Positions 1-11,915 of a stretch of DNA of 64,000 nucleotides are shown here, in pieces. The position numbers and the translations under genes were made by a program. Under the pieces are notes generated by a model, which was given only the letters and a program-made list of their open reading frames with translations, made no database searches and was not told the origin of the DNA. Source of the DNA: Gloeopeniophorella convolvens (Eukaryota; Basidiomycota; Agaricomycetes; Russulales); assembly GCA_022496205.1 (NCBI GenBank), contig WTXD01000020.1, positions 413,255 to 477,254 of the forward strand, in the 5' to 3' direction. Within the stretch, counting starts at the first letter, position 1. Each line of letters opens with the position of its first letter.

Positions 1-2180
1 TTTTCCAGCTGCTTTATCAACGGCGGGCAAGCTGACTCGATCCAACATCTCCGCAAAGGAAGGAACCTCAGGAGCTGTCTCGGCTGCAGACGGAGTAGAC
101 GAAGGGCTGAGGGCCAGACCATCGTCTGCCTTTCTGGGGAAAGGGGATGGTCCTGAGGCACTGGAGGCGACGGCTGCCTCGGAAGGGCGCTCTACGTGAT
201 AGATCGTGATCTCCAGGCGGAGGATAACCAGCTGCGACGGTTTGGTAGAATGGATGGGAGTAATATGAAAGTCTACGCAAGGTCACTCAGCGACTGGGGA
301 CGGGAGGGATATGCAATGATCGCACGACGTACCGCGCGGAGCTGAATCACGAATCAGCTCAGGATAGGGGAGTTCAAGCACTCCCACGAGCACATCGTCA
401 TGACTATCTCGTTTTGCGAACAGTCGTAGGGTGAGTTGCGAGGACGGGTCTATTGTACTGCAGGAAAGCATCAAGTCCGTGACGACCAAAAGCCGGAAGC
501 AGGAAGAGGAAAAAACGCACAGACTATTGAACGACTCATCCCATCTTGCCAACTGCCTCTCCCTCTTGATAGCCTTGGCCGTCTTGGTGGTGACCCCGTC
601 TGTTACAGTCACATAGAAGCGCCGATGCTTAAACCTATCAAGGAACCTCGTGACGGGAAGACCGTCGGCGTGAATGACTGGACAGGTAGATGCGCTCGGT
701 GTTCTCGAAAGCGGAGAGGCGAGGTAGGGCGCTCACTGGTCAGCCGAAGGTGGGAACGACGGGGTCGGGTTTCAGGCGGGTCGCCAGTCTGGGAACTGAA
801 AGCATGTCATTCGGTCACGCACTCATACAGGAATGGGCTCTGCGCACGCTGATCCTAGGGTTTGGGAAACGGCCCGTTGTCCTGGGCTAATGGGAAGGTG
901 CGTGTGACACGCAAACTATGAGTGGAAACACCGCAGCAGACTACGAGTTCTGCTCACGGAACTAACGGAAGCTGATCACTCGCCATGAAGAAATGTAGAC
1001 GACGCGAGGGTAGTTGTTACTGACGAGGGCCGCAGAGTTGAGGAATGCCCCGGGATACCAACCAGGTAGTCACAGGCGCTGCAGCGTGTTGACAACGGCG
1101 ATAGACAACCGATAGACTGGCTTTACACGGTGTGTGAGAGAGCATAGCTTGTTACGGAGGGTCTGTGAAGCGCCAAAAGCGCCTGCGAACGGTGATGATT
1201 GCTCCTTGCCGGAGGTCTGCGTGCGCCAGCCGCGGTCACCAACTCGAGGCTACATATCGCTGCTTGCCAAAGCTTGTCGGCACCCACGATTGCTGATGAC
1301 AAGTGTTGAACAGAGGTCACCGGCGCGTGGTTGTTGATGACGCAGATACACGGCGAAGGGAATCGCAAGGTCGCGGTCGTCGATTATGTATCGATATCGA
1401 TATAAATGAGTTCGCGGCTCATATTGGAATCGAACTCAGAGCCTCCAATCATCCGCATCCGCGCAAGATACCTCCGTCCATCACGATTTGCAGCCCCGCG
1501 GCAATCCAAGCTCAAGCAAAGCTCAAGCTCAAATTTAATTCAAGTCCTTCTCTCACCACCGTCACGACTCACGGCCCCCACTACGCGGCTCTGTGCAGTA
1601 AGTAGCGCTTCCCAGAAACACGATGAGGACTTCACGCACAATCACAGACACCGGGTAGCGACGAAGTCGGAGCAGCACTATCTACCGCTCCGAGCTTCGC
1701 AGGCCGCTCACCGGGGCAGGGGACTCACGCAAACTTACACGCAAGTGCTCAGGGGCACGCGCGGGAACGGACAGCGGAGATCGCCCGCTATAATTGGGTT
1801 CAGGCCAACGACAGAGGGCTGCAGTGCATCATCACCTGCGGCCATTGAGCATGTACTAGTATATGGTGCGAGTTATCCGGACATCCTCTGACCGACATAG
1901 CCTGATGTGTACCATGCCCTTTCTATATCCAGCTACACACTTCTGATATTCTCTCGACGCACTTGCCGCTCTGTGGAATGTACTCTAGACGCGGCTCTTC
2001 CAACACGGAACCATCATTCCCTATCATCGTCTCATCCGCTCTACCCTCAGCCCTACATGAGCGAAGTCATGGAGCTCATGGGCTTACAGAGCTCGGCATC
2101 TACCTCACGGCTACTCTTCTAGAGCTATGCCTCTGAATCTTAAAGCTTGAAAACTCTCGCAGCCGGTGTCCAGCCTCACT
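1..2180. other. No recognised gene
   Basis: Only short open frames occur on either strand, and none resembles a family I know. Frames near 431-616 and 1406-1891 lack convincing splice structure or domain content. The region looks intergenic or strongly decayed up to the start of the repeat copy near 2180. Confidence 0.5.
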
Positions 2181-2373
2181 GATTTCTCATCTCCAGAACG
2201 AACATGACGACCGCTCTCATGGACGATGCAAAAGATGTCATGTCATTAGAGATAATCCAGACAATACATATTGTTGTCAATGTCAGAGTGTGCAGGCAGG
2301 AAGGAGAAAGTATAAAAGGAGGACAGACGTGGAGAAATCAATGCGTGCGGAGCGTGAAACCCGAGAGCCGAAG

Positions 2374-3540
2374 CTATTCAAAAGCGCCCCGTGCCGCCGA
2401 CGAACCCTTTGATTGAGTGGTGTCGAGGCCGTTGCACGTCTTGAACTTGAGAATTGCCGCGTACATCTCCTTCATCGCGTTGCCGAGCTTGGCGCCGAAG
2501 CGCGAGAGATGTCGCGCAGCCACGCGTCGTGCTTGGCAGTCACGCGCACCTGTAGTCGATGGCATACACGCCAACCACCTTCTGTATCTCGGGCGTGTTG
2601 AACGTCGCGCAGGCGCTTGTTCTTAGTGGGCAGCTGCTCCTAGAGCGTGAGCGAATCACCGAGGCGGTTGAAAACGCATTCCGCCCCGAGGTCCCAGAGC
2701 GATTAGGACTGCAGTCACTTGCCCACGTGGTCTCTGAACTGCTGTACCTGGGTCTTGGTGAGCGCGAACGGCCGTTGAAGCATGTCGTCTGTGAATTGCG
2801 TAAGCTATGGAGGGGCCAACAACGAACAAGACTCGCAACGAGCCAGACACCGATTGGCGGATCGAATAAGTATGGCTTGGTTCTGGATCCGAATCTCGAA
2901 CGCGATCGGTTTCAGCGTCATGCTACCCTCCCGATCTGCTCTCACGTATATCAGGAACCCTGCCTTCGCGCCTGATTACTGCTATGAGCACTTACCTTCT
3001 CCCTGCGCTGCTTATCGTCAAGCAGCGTGTTCGGGAGCAGATCCCGTAGTAGGTCATCGCCGTCTGCGGAGCGGTCGGGCTCAGCGCACCGGACCTGGAA
3101 GACGTGCTACACCCGCTGCAAGAGGATGCCCTCGATGGCGGCCCAGTGGTCGAGATTTGGGTAATCCTCGAGGTTGAGACGGTCTATCTGGATATAGCAC
3201 GTCAGCGAGCCCGTGGCGCACCTTTTACGTCATACACCAACTGTGGTCTGTGTGCGGCCGAGCAGCTCGTGAAAGGTCTCGATGGTGTACAGGCGCGTTG
3301 CGGGGTCTTCCACGACACGTAGCATATCGCTGTAGAGATAAATGACGTTATTCGTCTTGTCCTACAGAGCGCGTACAACAAATTGCGGAGAAAGTGCCAG
3401 GGCCAGATCACGAACCTGCGACACAAAAACCACGCTGGCGAACTCGCGCACGAGCATGAATGTGCCGTGTGTTGTGTTTGTCGGCTGACACGAACCGCAC
3501 GGCATCGTACTGGCTCGCAGGATTCTCCCAGCTGAGCCAT
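2374..3540 (-). pseudogene. Cytoplasmic dynein heavy chain tail fragment
   Basis: Read on the minus strand, the remains of the N-terminal tail of a fungal dynein 1 heavy chain can be followed in order. They are a REFASVVFVSQV segment, DKTNNVIYLYSDM, an EGILLQRV...VFQV segment, TLKPIAFEIRIQNQ, VFNRLGDSL, and SRFGAKLGNAMKEMYAAIL. These correspond to a stretch of the heavy-chain tail upstream of the linker and motor. The frame is broken by several stop codons and frameshifts, and no AAA+ motor part exists in the window. An intact heavy chain is over 4000 residues, so this is a small relic. The family call rests on motif recognition from memory and is fairly secure because several separate blocks occur in the right order. 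Confidence 0.75.
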
Positions 3541-4450
3541 CGCTCACGCCCGCACTGGCATCGTCTTCGCGCGACCCGCGCCGCTGGCACTTCTCGCCGC
3601 TCTGCTGTGCGTGCGCAGGCTCGGGCTCGGACACAGGCGCAGGCGCAGGCGCAGGCGCAGGCGCAGGCGCAGGCGCAGGCGCAGGCGCAGGCGCAGGCGC
3701 GGGCAGCGGGAATGGCAGCATCTGCACACTCGGCGGGAGCGTGAACGTGACGACGTTGAGCGGGCGGCCGAACGACGGGCCGTACGTGTGGCCGCCGGGC
3801 TGCTGTTGCTGGGGTTGTTGCGGCTGGGGTGGGGGAACGTGCCCAGGGTGAACGGGCCCGAGACGCGGTCAGCGCCGCCGACGCTCTCCTGGTGAGGAAA
3901 GGAGTGCAGAGGTGTTGGGTAGGGGTAGGGGTGGGGACATGTGAAGGGGTAGGGAGAGCAGGGTGGGGCAGGGGATTATGCCATCAGCATGAGCGCGGAA
4001 CGTGGCAGCAACGCGGCGCGGGTAACATGCCGAGCGTGTCATCTATGTCGACCATCGCGATGTGCGACGCCTCCGCGAGCACGCGGTCCTCCTCCGCGGC
4101 GGTCGCCTCCTCCAGCTCGTGCGCGCCGTCCGCCTGCGCGCCCTCCTCCTCTTCTGTTTCTTCTTCGGTCTCTTCGGGGATGTCCAGACCGAACCCGCGC
4201 ACAAAGTCCGGGGAGCTATTGGCGCGGGCATGCACCGCAGGGGGCGCGAGTGATCGATCCGTGGGCCCGCCGGGCTCCGAGCGTGCATCGGGCTCGCGGA
4301 TGGCGTCTGACCCGAGCGTGGCGCCGGGACCGAACAGGTTGAACACCCTGTTGTTGAAGCTGAAATACTGACGCGACGGAGTAAAGGGCGTCGCGGCGGC
4401 GAGGGAGAAGCTACGGCCAGGCGCGGTGGGCGGAGTGCATAGGGTGGTCT
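3540..4450 (-). pseudogene. Conserved fungal acidic/Pro-rich protein, broken copy
   Basis: The minus strand encodes a start-proximal segment with PFTPSRQYFSFNNR, then NLFGPGATLGSDA, then SPDFVRGFGLDIPEE followed by a Glu-rich run. After a deletion and an intron-like stretch come SFGRPLNVV, FTLPPSVQM, a long Ala-Pro repeat and QQSGEKCQRRGSREDD. I recognise this as a conserved but unnamed agaricomycete protein, function unknown to me. Compared with the copy at 60380-61790, the central part (a QSRLHQRH...LSLRSVG segment) is missing. Its start faces MED21 across about 300 bp. At about 3540 the sequence runs straight into the dynein fragment, making a chimera. Confidence 0.55.
3634..3700. repeat. 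Hexanucleotide repeat (CAGGCG)n
   Basis: About eleven near-perfect units of CAGGCG. On the minus strand they encode the alternating Pro-Ala run of the broken fungal protein. The other duplicate copy has only a short Pro-Ala stretch here, so this array expanded after the duplication or shrank in the other copy. Confidence 0.95.
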
Positions 4451-4747
4451 GGGGATGACAGAAGGAGGGGAGAAGAAGGAGCGCCGCATGGAAGTTTGGA
4501 GGGCCGACGGTGGAAAGTCCCGGTGGATTGCGGTCAGGGGCCGGGTGAAAAGAACGGGATCTGCTGCTGGACCTGGGGCGGTGGCGGAATAGCGAGGCGC
4601 GAGAGCTGCTGGCGGCGAGTTCAAAGTGACCGATTGTTCCTGCATGAACTCAAAAAGGCAACACGCGCACGTGCGGTGCGTCACGCACGCGGGGGGCAGC
4701 GGTGTCACGCCGCCCGCGCGGGTCTCGCGGCGCCAGCGTCGAGCGCG

Positions 4748-5362
4748 ATGCTTGAGGAACTCTCGAGCATGGACCGCATCACTCAGCTCCAGGACGAGAT
4801 CCAGAACGTACGCGCGCCGCCCTCTCCCCCATGCATCCCACTGACATCGCCGCAGTTGCTCACCATCATGGCACGCAGCATCGCCTATCTCACCGCACGC
4901 GCCGACTTTGCGCAGGTCGCCCCCGCCATCCCCGTCACGAAGCAGCGTAATTCAGACAAAGTCGACGCGCCCGCTATATTTGAGGGTGAAAATCATACCT
5001 CGTAGCGATATGGACAACTTTGCTGACGCGCGGCGCACAGCGAACAAGCGCGAGCTCGTCGCCGACCTCATGCGCAAAGCCAACCAACTCGAATACCTCA
5101 TCTCTGTGCTTCCTGCGCCAGAGCCGCACGCGGCCCAGGCTGCGCGCCTTGCAGCACTCGAGCGCGACGTGCAGGCTGCCAACGCGGAGTACGCCGCGGC
5201 GCTCGCGCGCGCACGTGCGTCCCCCTCCCTCCTATCCGTCTCTGTTGCTGATGGGGCCGCTTTTGGGGTTGCATTGGAATAGGTGCGTTGCATGGGCAGA
5301 TATGTGCGGTGCTGGAGGGAATGTTGGGCGGAGACGAGTACGCGGTGGAGGTGCCAGGGTGA
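4748..5362 (+). CDS. MED21: Mediator complex subunit 21
   Basis: MED21 (Srb7) is a small helical subunit of the middle module of Mediator, where it pairs with MED7 and takes part in RNA polymerase II recruitment. The start ATG at 4748 gives MLEELSSMDRITQLQDEI, the typical family N-terminus. Splicing out an intron near 4807-4854 joins LLTIMARSIAYLTARADFAQ. A second intron near 4987-5038 joins AIFE to NKRELVADLMRKANQLEYLI. A third near 5216-5280 joins ALARARAL to HGQICAVLEGMLGGDEY, ending VEVPG before TGA at 5362. The C-terminal half is a coiled coil, and the total is about 150 residues, normal for the family. It lies head-to-head with the broken fungal-protein gene. All three introns restore the frame, so it looks intact. 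Confidence 0.88.
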
Positions 5363-6491
5363 GATGAGCGCGGGCGGGCTTCCTCTTGGGCGCGCACGCC
5401 GTGAGTGGGTGTTGGTAGCTCTGTCGCGCGCACCGCACCAATCTACCAGGCTGCCTGCGCGTCACTCCGCATGGGTACCCCGCGGCGCGACGCGTGTGCG
5501 GTCGGCGGCGGCGGCGGCGCCAGGGGTGCACGGGGTCCTCCCTCCCAGCCGAGGGGAGGGTCGTGCGGCAGGCTCTGCGTGCTAGAACGCTCCAAGCCTT
5601 CGAGTTGAGATTGTATGTTCGCACTGTATCACTCCATCAATCCGCTACTTCTACTTAGTTTGCCTCGCTCATCACCGTCATCACAGCAATTTGCAAATCC
5701 TCAGGCCCTTGGTGGGTGCGCCCGCACATAGCCGGTGTTGGCGGGGTAGAGCGGGAAATAAAGCTGGGACGAAATTGAGTGCTCGTGATTGGTCAGAACC
5801 CGTCAAGTTGTGACCAAAGCCACCGGGATTACCCGCCGAATCACTAGTTCAATCCCCGCCCTGTATGTCCGGGAAGCTAGGAAAGGGCCTGAGGATTTGC
5901 AACTTGCTGCAACGTGGTTCACTCCACCACGTGGCACGCCGGCGATGATCCAACTATTGCCTGATGCAGATACGTCTTGCGTCTTACTGCCGTGCACTCT
6001 AGTCGCCTCATATCCCGCGTGCGCCGCGTCCGAATTGTGCCCTACTGCGTGCGGCCACGCGCAGCGAAGTAAGAGTAGTGTATGATCCTGCGCTCGTGCC
6101 GTCCGCCGGCACTCTACAACGTGGGACGCTTCCGCCTCGGTCGCCTGGAAGTTCTCGCTTCGGTCTCTCTGCAGGGCCCTAGTCTTGGTCTACTGACGTG
6201 CGCAAGGAGAAGCGCCCCATCGCGAGGTTGGCAAGCATCCGAGTTGAAACTTTGAACGTTGAATCTCAAATTGACCCATGGTCCCTCAAAACTCGGCTCA
6301 TTCCGGTCTTCACAGTGCTTTCAGAACGTGAACAGGTCAGGTTCGCATGAACCCACGGGGCGTCCCATTCGATACTATCATGCCAAGGCTGTAATGGATG
6401 TTCATCACATGCAACACACGACCTACGTTCTCAAGGATACCTCGGTCATACTACATACTATTACACGATTCGCCTTTGCTCATGTTGCTCA
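5363..6491. other. Intergenic region, no recognised gene
   Basis: No frame here matches a family I know. A GGTTCAATCC-like box near 5850 recalls a tRNA B box, but the flanks do not pair into a T arm. Confidence 0.5.
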
Positions 6492-7115
6492 TCATCGTTG
6501 TGTAACATCGGACACCTCCACTTTGACCTCTTGTTTCTCACTCTGATCCTTCTGACCCCATTCTTCGTCCACGGACGTGTGTAAAGGGAAGCGCTTCATC
6601 GCCAGGCTAACGAGAAGCCCGATCCCAGCTATCCCCGTCATAATCTTCCACAGGGTGCTCAGTGAGCGTGCAAACACCGCTCGTACTTCGTCCTCCAGCG
6701 CCGGGTCGAGGTCTGAGATGCCCGGGATTGCTGCGAAGGCGATCTCCACACCCTGAGGGAAGCTATCCAGAAATTTCTGCGGGAGTCCGTGGATTAACTT
6801 GTTTTGTAGGACAACGCCCCCAACGGTGACGCCCCAGACCTGTGCCAGCGCACAGATCGGCGGTCACGGATGTGGTGAGCACGGCGTGGGGGATACGCAC
6901 ATTGACGAATGTCCGGAGGAACGTGTAGAACGCGAGCACAGGCACGACTTGGTTCACCGGCGTGGCGGCGAGAACCGGGAAGTAGTAGCCCATGTAGACA
7001 GTGCCGAGCCCCAGGCCGGCGATGCTCTCGTACGTGAACCCCACACCGCGGTGGGAGTGCACATCGAGCGTCGAGAGAAGGCCCAGGCCAACGATGCATC
7101 ACAAGTTTAGACTTG
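6492..7115 (-). pseudogene. MFS multidrug-type transporter, C-terminal remnant
   Basis: The minus strand encodes the last part of a fungal major facilitator protein of the drug:proton antiporter type. A transmembrane stretch with STLDVHSHRGVGFTYESIAG and GTVYMGYYFPVLAATPV is followed, after an intron (about 6837-6912), by VWGVTVGGVVLQNKL and GLPQKFLDSFPQGVEIAF. The carboxyl end is AAIPGISDLDPALEDEVRAV, a last membrane helix (IAGIGLLVSLAM) and an acidic, Lys-rich tail. This region is in frame and well kept. The N-terminal ten or so helices are absent: upstream sequence quickly turns into a second degenerate copy. I therefore call it a truncated gene. Confidence 0.7.
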
Positions 7116-7211
7116 CATGCGGACACCCCAGGGCACCCCCGATATGGGCAAACATCTCGCCAGGTTGCCTCGCCAAGGCTGTGAATGGTCGTGAGAGTGC
7201 TCGTCAGTAGA

Positions 7212-7400
7212 TTATATGTGGTATGCTGTCACTACGTTGATACCGGGTTCGTGGGCTCCTAGGTCAATACGAAAGAAAGACGTGAAATAGGTAATAGTGA
7301 CGCCACAAGTGGATCCATATGACCAGTGACCGGTGACCTCGTAAACAAAGCTCACACCGCAAAGGGGCTCGTGTACATCAAGCGTAGAGGGCCGGCCCAT
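7212..7400 (-). pseudogene. Second MFS fragment, partial duplicate
   Basis: The minus-strand frame contains STLDVHEPLCGVSFVYEV, which aligns with STLDVHSHRGVGFTYES of the transporter remnant just downstream. A poorly kept membrane-like stretch (GVTITYFTSFF) follows. The DNA around 7355-7390 and 7035-7075 is also alike. It looks like a tandem partial duplication of the same transporter segment, more decayed than its neighbour. Confidence 0.5.
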
Positions 7401-7590
7401 TGAGGACTCCAGCGGAGGGTCTACTCAAGACCGCGCGTGCTGGCTCGAACCCGCAACCGTCACGCACATTGGATACAATGGAAAAGTTCCCTACAATTGC
7501 ATTTCAGTTCCTTCCCTAGGACAGTTTTACACGAGAGTATCGTAGTCAGAACAGAGTCGGTGACGACCTAACGATTTTGGCTACAAATTT

Positions 7591-9679
7591 TTACAATCCA
7601 ACAGCAGCGAGCAGCTTCGTCCAGTTGGGCGTACCAAGGCCGGTGACCTAGCAAGCACCGCCCGCGTCAGCGGGGTAGAGCTCAGATTAAAAGAGAAGAC
7701 GCACCGGGTCCCAGCCAGCAGTCGCGGAGAAGCCGTTCGTGTTGCATCCGGGGTTGCTGCCCGAAGTGATATCGTTGAGTGCGCTGGCACCGGTGGAGTA
7801 CAGGAACGGGTTCAAGAAGCCAAGCACCGGCTTGCCGGCAGCGATGAGGCGGTCATTCAGCAGCGACACGACGCTGGCAAAGATGGGGCTCGCGCAGCTG
7901 GTGCCGTCGACTGGGGTCGAAGATCCCTGGAAGACGATCTCGACGTCGGTGCCGGCAGCGGCGACATCAGGGAAGCCACGGCCGGACGTGTTGAACTTGC
8001 CCGAGTTGGTGTTGCCAAGCTTGGAAAGGAAGGCGGACTTGGCGGAGGTCTGGTACGACGGGGTGGCGAAGTAGTTCGAGAAGCCGCCGGAAGAGAAAGA
8101 CGCGGCAGTCTCCGGGTTGACGTTCTGCGTTGCACCGACGGAAGTCATGCTGCCCATCCGAGCAGCGTCAGGACGCGCGGCAAAGGCTAGTACAAAGAAA
8201 AACGACGCACAAGGGGCAACCAGAGGGGAAGGTAGGAAGGAAGGTCGTGCAACGGCCGCTCTGAGAGCCGGAGACACCACCATCGCCGGAGGCGAAGAGA
8301 ATGCTGACGCCACGAGCACCAAGGGACATGTATGCATTGCACAAGGTGCTATGTGTTACGTTCAGAAAGGCGCCAAGAAAAGGCGGGATTGCACGTACTT
8401 GGCCAAGGAGCGCGAGATGGTGTTCTCATTCTGGCCATAGCTGGTGGTGAGGACCTGCGGGGGCGCGCTTTCGCCACTCAGGAAGTTGATGATGTCAAGG
8501 AACCCTTCGAGGTCGCCATCCTGGAAGTTCTCGCCAACAGAGATGAAGAAGGTGGGCACATTCGACGCGAGTCCGACAGTATATTGGACATCAAGGTCCT
8601 TGGATACTGGTTAGATCACGCAACCAAAGTAGCGTAGCAACAACATACCGCTTCGTCACCAGCCTGGCTCTGGCCCTGGGGGTTAGATCCACCATCAATA
8701 GTCTGGAGGGTGAAAGTGTTGGTAGAAGGAAGGTCGGTGCGGAAGGTTTGGAGGAAGCGCTGCAATCAATGACGATTTAGCCTCAGGGCAAATCCCAACG
8801 AATGCCATCATACGCACCTTGAGGTCAGCCTGGTTAGCAAACTGTTCGATGAAGCCAGAGACGGCGAGTTTGTTGGAGGACTGGGTGGCAGGGGTCGTCG
8901 GGATGCCGTAGAGCTGCTGCGCGCAGGAGGGCGTGAACTTGGTGTTGCAAGACGAGGGCGCAGCGTCCGCAGACACGTTTCCGTTGCCGATGGGAGCCAC
9001 CTTCGCGGGAGAGCTGACGATGGGCAAGCCCTTACGACGAGGTTGCGGGAAACTAGACGCGTGTCAGCCGAACGGGACGTTATGAGGGAATTGGGGCATA
9101 CGTGATAGTGGGATGCACGAGCTCAAGGTGGCCCTTGAGCGCAGCCGGGATGGAGTAGGACAGGGTGCGGATTGCGGATTCGCCCGTACCGTCATGGACA
9201 AAAGTCGTAAAGTCTGCGTCGAATAGCTCGTTCGCGTGGGAGACGGTTGTCTGGAAGCCGAGCCAGTCACCGAAAGGTGAGAGGGTAGTGGCACTGAGAC
9301 CGTTGTCGGCAAGCCACTGCGTGACCGCCGAAACGGACTCAGGCTTGGGAGCGACGTAGGAGCCAACCTGACATCGATCAGTTAGTGCGAGAATGGGGGA
9401 TCGCTCGCTCCCATAGCGTACCTCGTCCTTGGACAGCCACTGCCCATAGTTGTCACTGCTGGGGGTGCTGATATCCAAGACCTTGTCCTGCAGACTCTCG
9501 ATGTCGGTCTGAACGAGAGCGAGGCGCAAGCGCAGCGTGGTATCGGCCGCTGCGGGGCCCTTGCTCGTGAAACCGTCCGGCACGTCGTCGCGGCGTTCAT
9601 GCAAGCGCATGTCGCGCTTGACTGCTGCCGTCAGAGCGAGCGTGATAAATGAAGAGAGGACGACGAGTGTCTTGACCAT
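7591..9679 (-). CDS. Sedolisin (S53) secreted acid peptidase
   Basis: This is a secreted serine-carboxyl peptidase of the fungal tripeptidyl-peptidase type, active at acid pH on protein substrates. The start at 9679 gives a signal peptide (MVKTLVVLSSFITLALTAAV), then a pro-domain with LRLRLALVQTDIESLQDKV and YGQWLSKDE. After introns, GDEANLDVQY carries the Glu and Asp of the catalytic set, ASGDGGVSG carries the oxyanion-hole Asp, and VDGTSCASP carries the nucleophile Ser. The carboxyl end DPVTGLGTPNWTKLLAAVGL is reached by removing a last intron, with TAA at 7591-7593. About six introns of 50-60 nt are present, all in consistent phase. A TATA-like box lies at 9737-9743. The gene looks intact. 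Confidence 0.9.
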
Positions 9680-11915
9680 GTCTGGTGTAGAAAGAACTAG
9701 AGAGCACTTGCTGTGTTACTGGATCCTCGAGCCGCATTTTATACGCGCGTCGCAGCAGCCTCAGTGCACGTCCGCACTGCATCCTAGATACGGACCGCAT
9801 GCTGCAATTGCGATAGTCGAGGCACCATAGGGAGACCGGAATAGCTCAGAGACGGCCGGCAGTCGAACCCACATCTTTCGAAGAGCTTTGACAAGAGAGA
9901 CCACGTGACCAAAAATGATCAACAGGCCAATCTTGGGCGGACAGCACACGGCGAGGATATGCTGTGGCTATGGCGAGCACAACGCCGCGAGGGAAAAAGA
10001 ATGAGAACGGAAGCGTAACCCCGTCGTGCGTGACCCACTCAGCTGCCCGATACGAGAGCTAAGCACGCTGGCACTCGGAGGCTCGCACACGCAGGAAGTG
10101 TGATCCACAAGACCAACAACGCTTCTTCGACGTCCATTTTTGCAGCAGCTCGTTATCGAAAGTGCAGACCACATGGACTTCTTCCGATCTCGAGCACGTT
10201 AGAAGGGATGCCGTGCGTCATCGAGAGGAAGGTTACACTCACAGCTCGAATGCGTTCAACCTTCTCTCACGGCACTGCCAGGCATCGTGCTTGGCTGCCG
10301 ACGAGCCGCCGATGGTTCTCATGGGAAGATCGGCTTCTTGAAAAGAAATCGACTATGCGATACCGAGGCCGCAACGCATAAAAATGAGGTGCGTGTACAC
10401 CGATCCTAGTTAGCTTCGACTCCGGACTTCGGGCTATCGCGATTCGAAGTCGTGAGCTAGGAGTGACTATGATAGACGTCAGCATGTTTGGCCGATCAAT
10501 CAATCACCTTCGGAGTAGAGCAGGCAGCGGTAGACATAGCATTCATGAGTTCTTCGCGAGCGCATGCTGCAATGATAGTGAACGAATAGAACCGATGGGC
10601 GAGTGTTAGTCCACGAAGCCGACCCTGACCACGAGTGACCCAGCAAGCCTCGTGCACCCGGTTAGTAAGCAGTCGAACTCGGGCACGTGCCCGCTATGTT
10701 TTCGTCTATTTGTACCCACGTCTAGTAGTGCTAAGTTATATTCAATGTAAGGTGCGGTCAGGCAATGGATGGGTATGAACGTGGCGATGTCGGAGGATCA
10801 CTGTGAAGAATGTTACGTACCGAGCCATCCCGACGTGCCGTAGTACGTACCCGCTCGCAGGCGGCCTTGAGGTTATAACGGTCAAAGTCCCCGACTCCAG
10901 AAGCAAATCCGAAAGAGGCCATCGAATCATGCACTCGTCACCCGATAACTAGAACCGCGTTCTTGCCTTCAGGAAGCTGAAAGAGCACGAGGGTGCTCTA
11001 AGCACACTCAACGTGCAGCTGCCGGAAGAAGTACTTTCAACCCACCGGGCGCCAGTGGATTGGATAAGATTAGATAGCGTGAGACGCTTGAGCCAGGTTC
11101 GCCGTGCCGTACTGACTCGGCCTCGTGACCACAGGTACCTGTTCTCGAAATTTCCTTGTCATGGGACTTGTGGTTATCGCAGCAGTCGAAAAGAAAAAAG
11201 AAAAAAAAATCACGTCGATACAGATAACTACATCTCACATGGAGCTTGCGAAATGATAGAGACCATTGCTGCAGTACCGGACGAAGAAGATCTAACGAGA
11301 GACGGGGACGAGACTGGGACGATGGTAAAGATAAAAGAGGTCGGAGAAGGCAGAGATTGGGGGCCGATGCCTCAGAAGTCTGCAGAAAGCAATGTTGAAA
11401 TTCACTGGGACTATTGCAGGTAAGGAGCGCTGCAGGCAGGAATAACGAATGAAGTATTAAATGCGCATGAGGCGACGATATGCGCCTTCCTTGTTGTGGG
11501 TCTCATCGCCTCCGCGAGCATCATTCGAAAGTACTGCACGGGGCGCAACAAGCGTAGGCCATGGACCCTAGGCGGGAGTGAAGTCCGCACCGTAACGCAG
11601 AGCCAATAAGCATCCCGATGCAAGCAGCCAGAGGCGAATGACGACGCAGGGAAAGGGTGCTTTTCCACAACGCGAAAGACCATGCAGAGCCAGGAGTAAA
11701 CCGATAAGGCTGGCCCGGCGCCGCTGTGAACAAAGCCAGCGCGGTAGTCCAGGAACAACAAGATCAACGCAGACATGCGCACCACCATTGTGCAGGTCAG
11801 TAGAAGCGAGCGACTAACCCGGACAGGTCCATCCGCGCTATGCATCGCTTCTTGTCAGGTATATTCCACTCCATTCTGATCGTGTGAATAACAGTAGTTT
11901 CTGGTATTTTTATGC
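9680..11915. other. Intergenic region with sedolisin promoter, no recognised gene
   Basis: The right flank of the sedolisin holds TTTTATA (TATAAAA on the minus strand) at 9737-9743, about 60 nt before the start. A 144-residue hydrophobic minus-strand frame at 11411-11845 begins with ATG but matches nothing I know. A tRNA-like B box near 9865 (minus) does not fold. Nothing else stands out. Confidence 0.45.

Larger units (their letters stand above)
2180..4620. repeat. Segmental duplication, copy 1
   Basis: This block matches 59150-62000 in direct orientation. Shared stretches include a flank ending in TAGACAATACATAT-like sequence near 2250 (copy 2 near 59230), the dynein-tail fragment, the fungal-protein fragment, intron sequence near 3900-4010 and a GAGAGCTGCTGGCGG motif near 4600 (copy 2 near 61980). 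The two copies differ by many substitutions and indels, so the duplication is old. The right border lies just before the MED21 start. Confidence 0.8.

Noticed and set aside
3460..4371. Plus-strand frames of 94-180 residues over the Pro-Ala region
   Set aside because: They are shadows of the minus-strand protein and of the hexanucleotide repeat, with no domain of their own.
9841..9905. tRNA gene on the minus strand
   Set aside because: A GGTTCGACT box is present but its stem does not pair.
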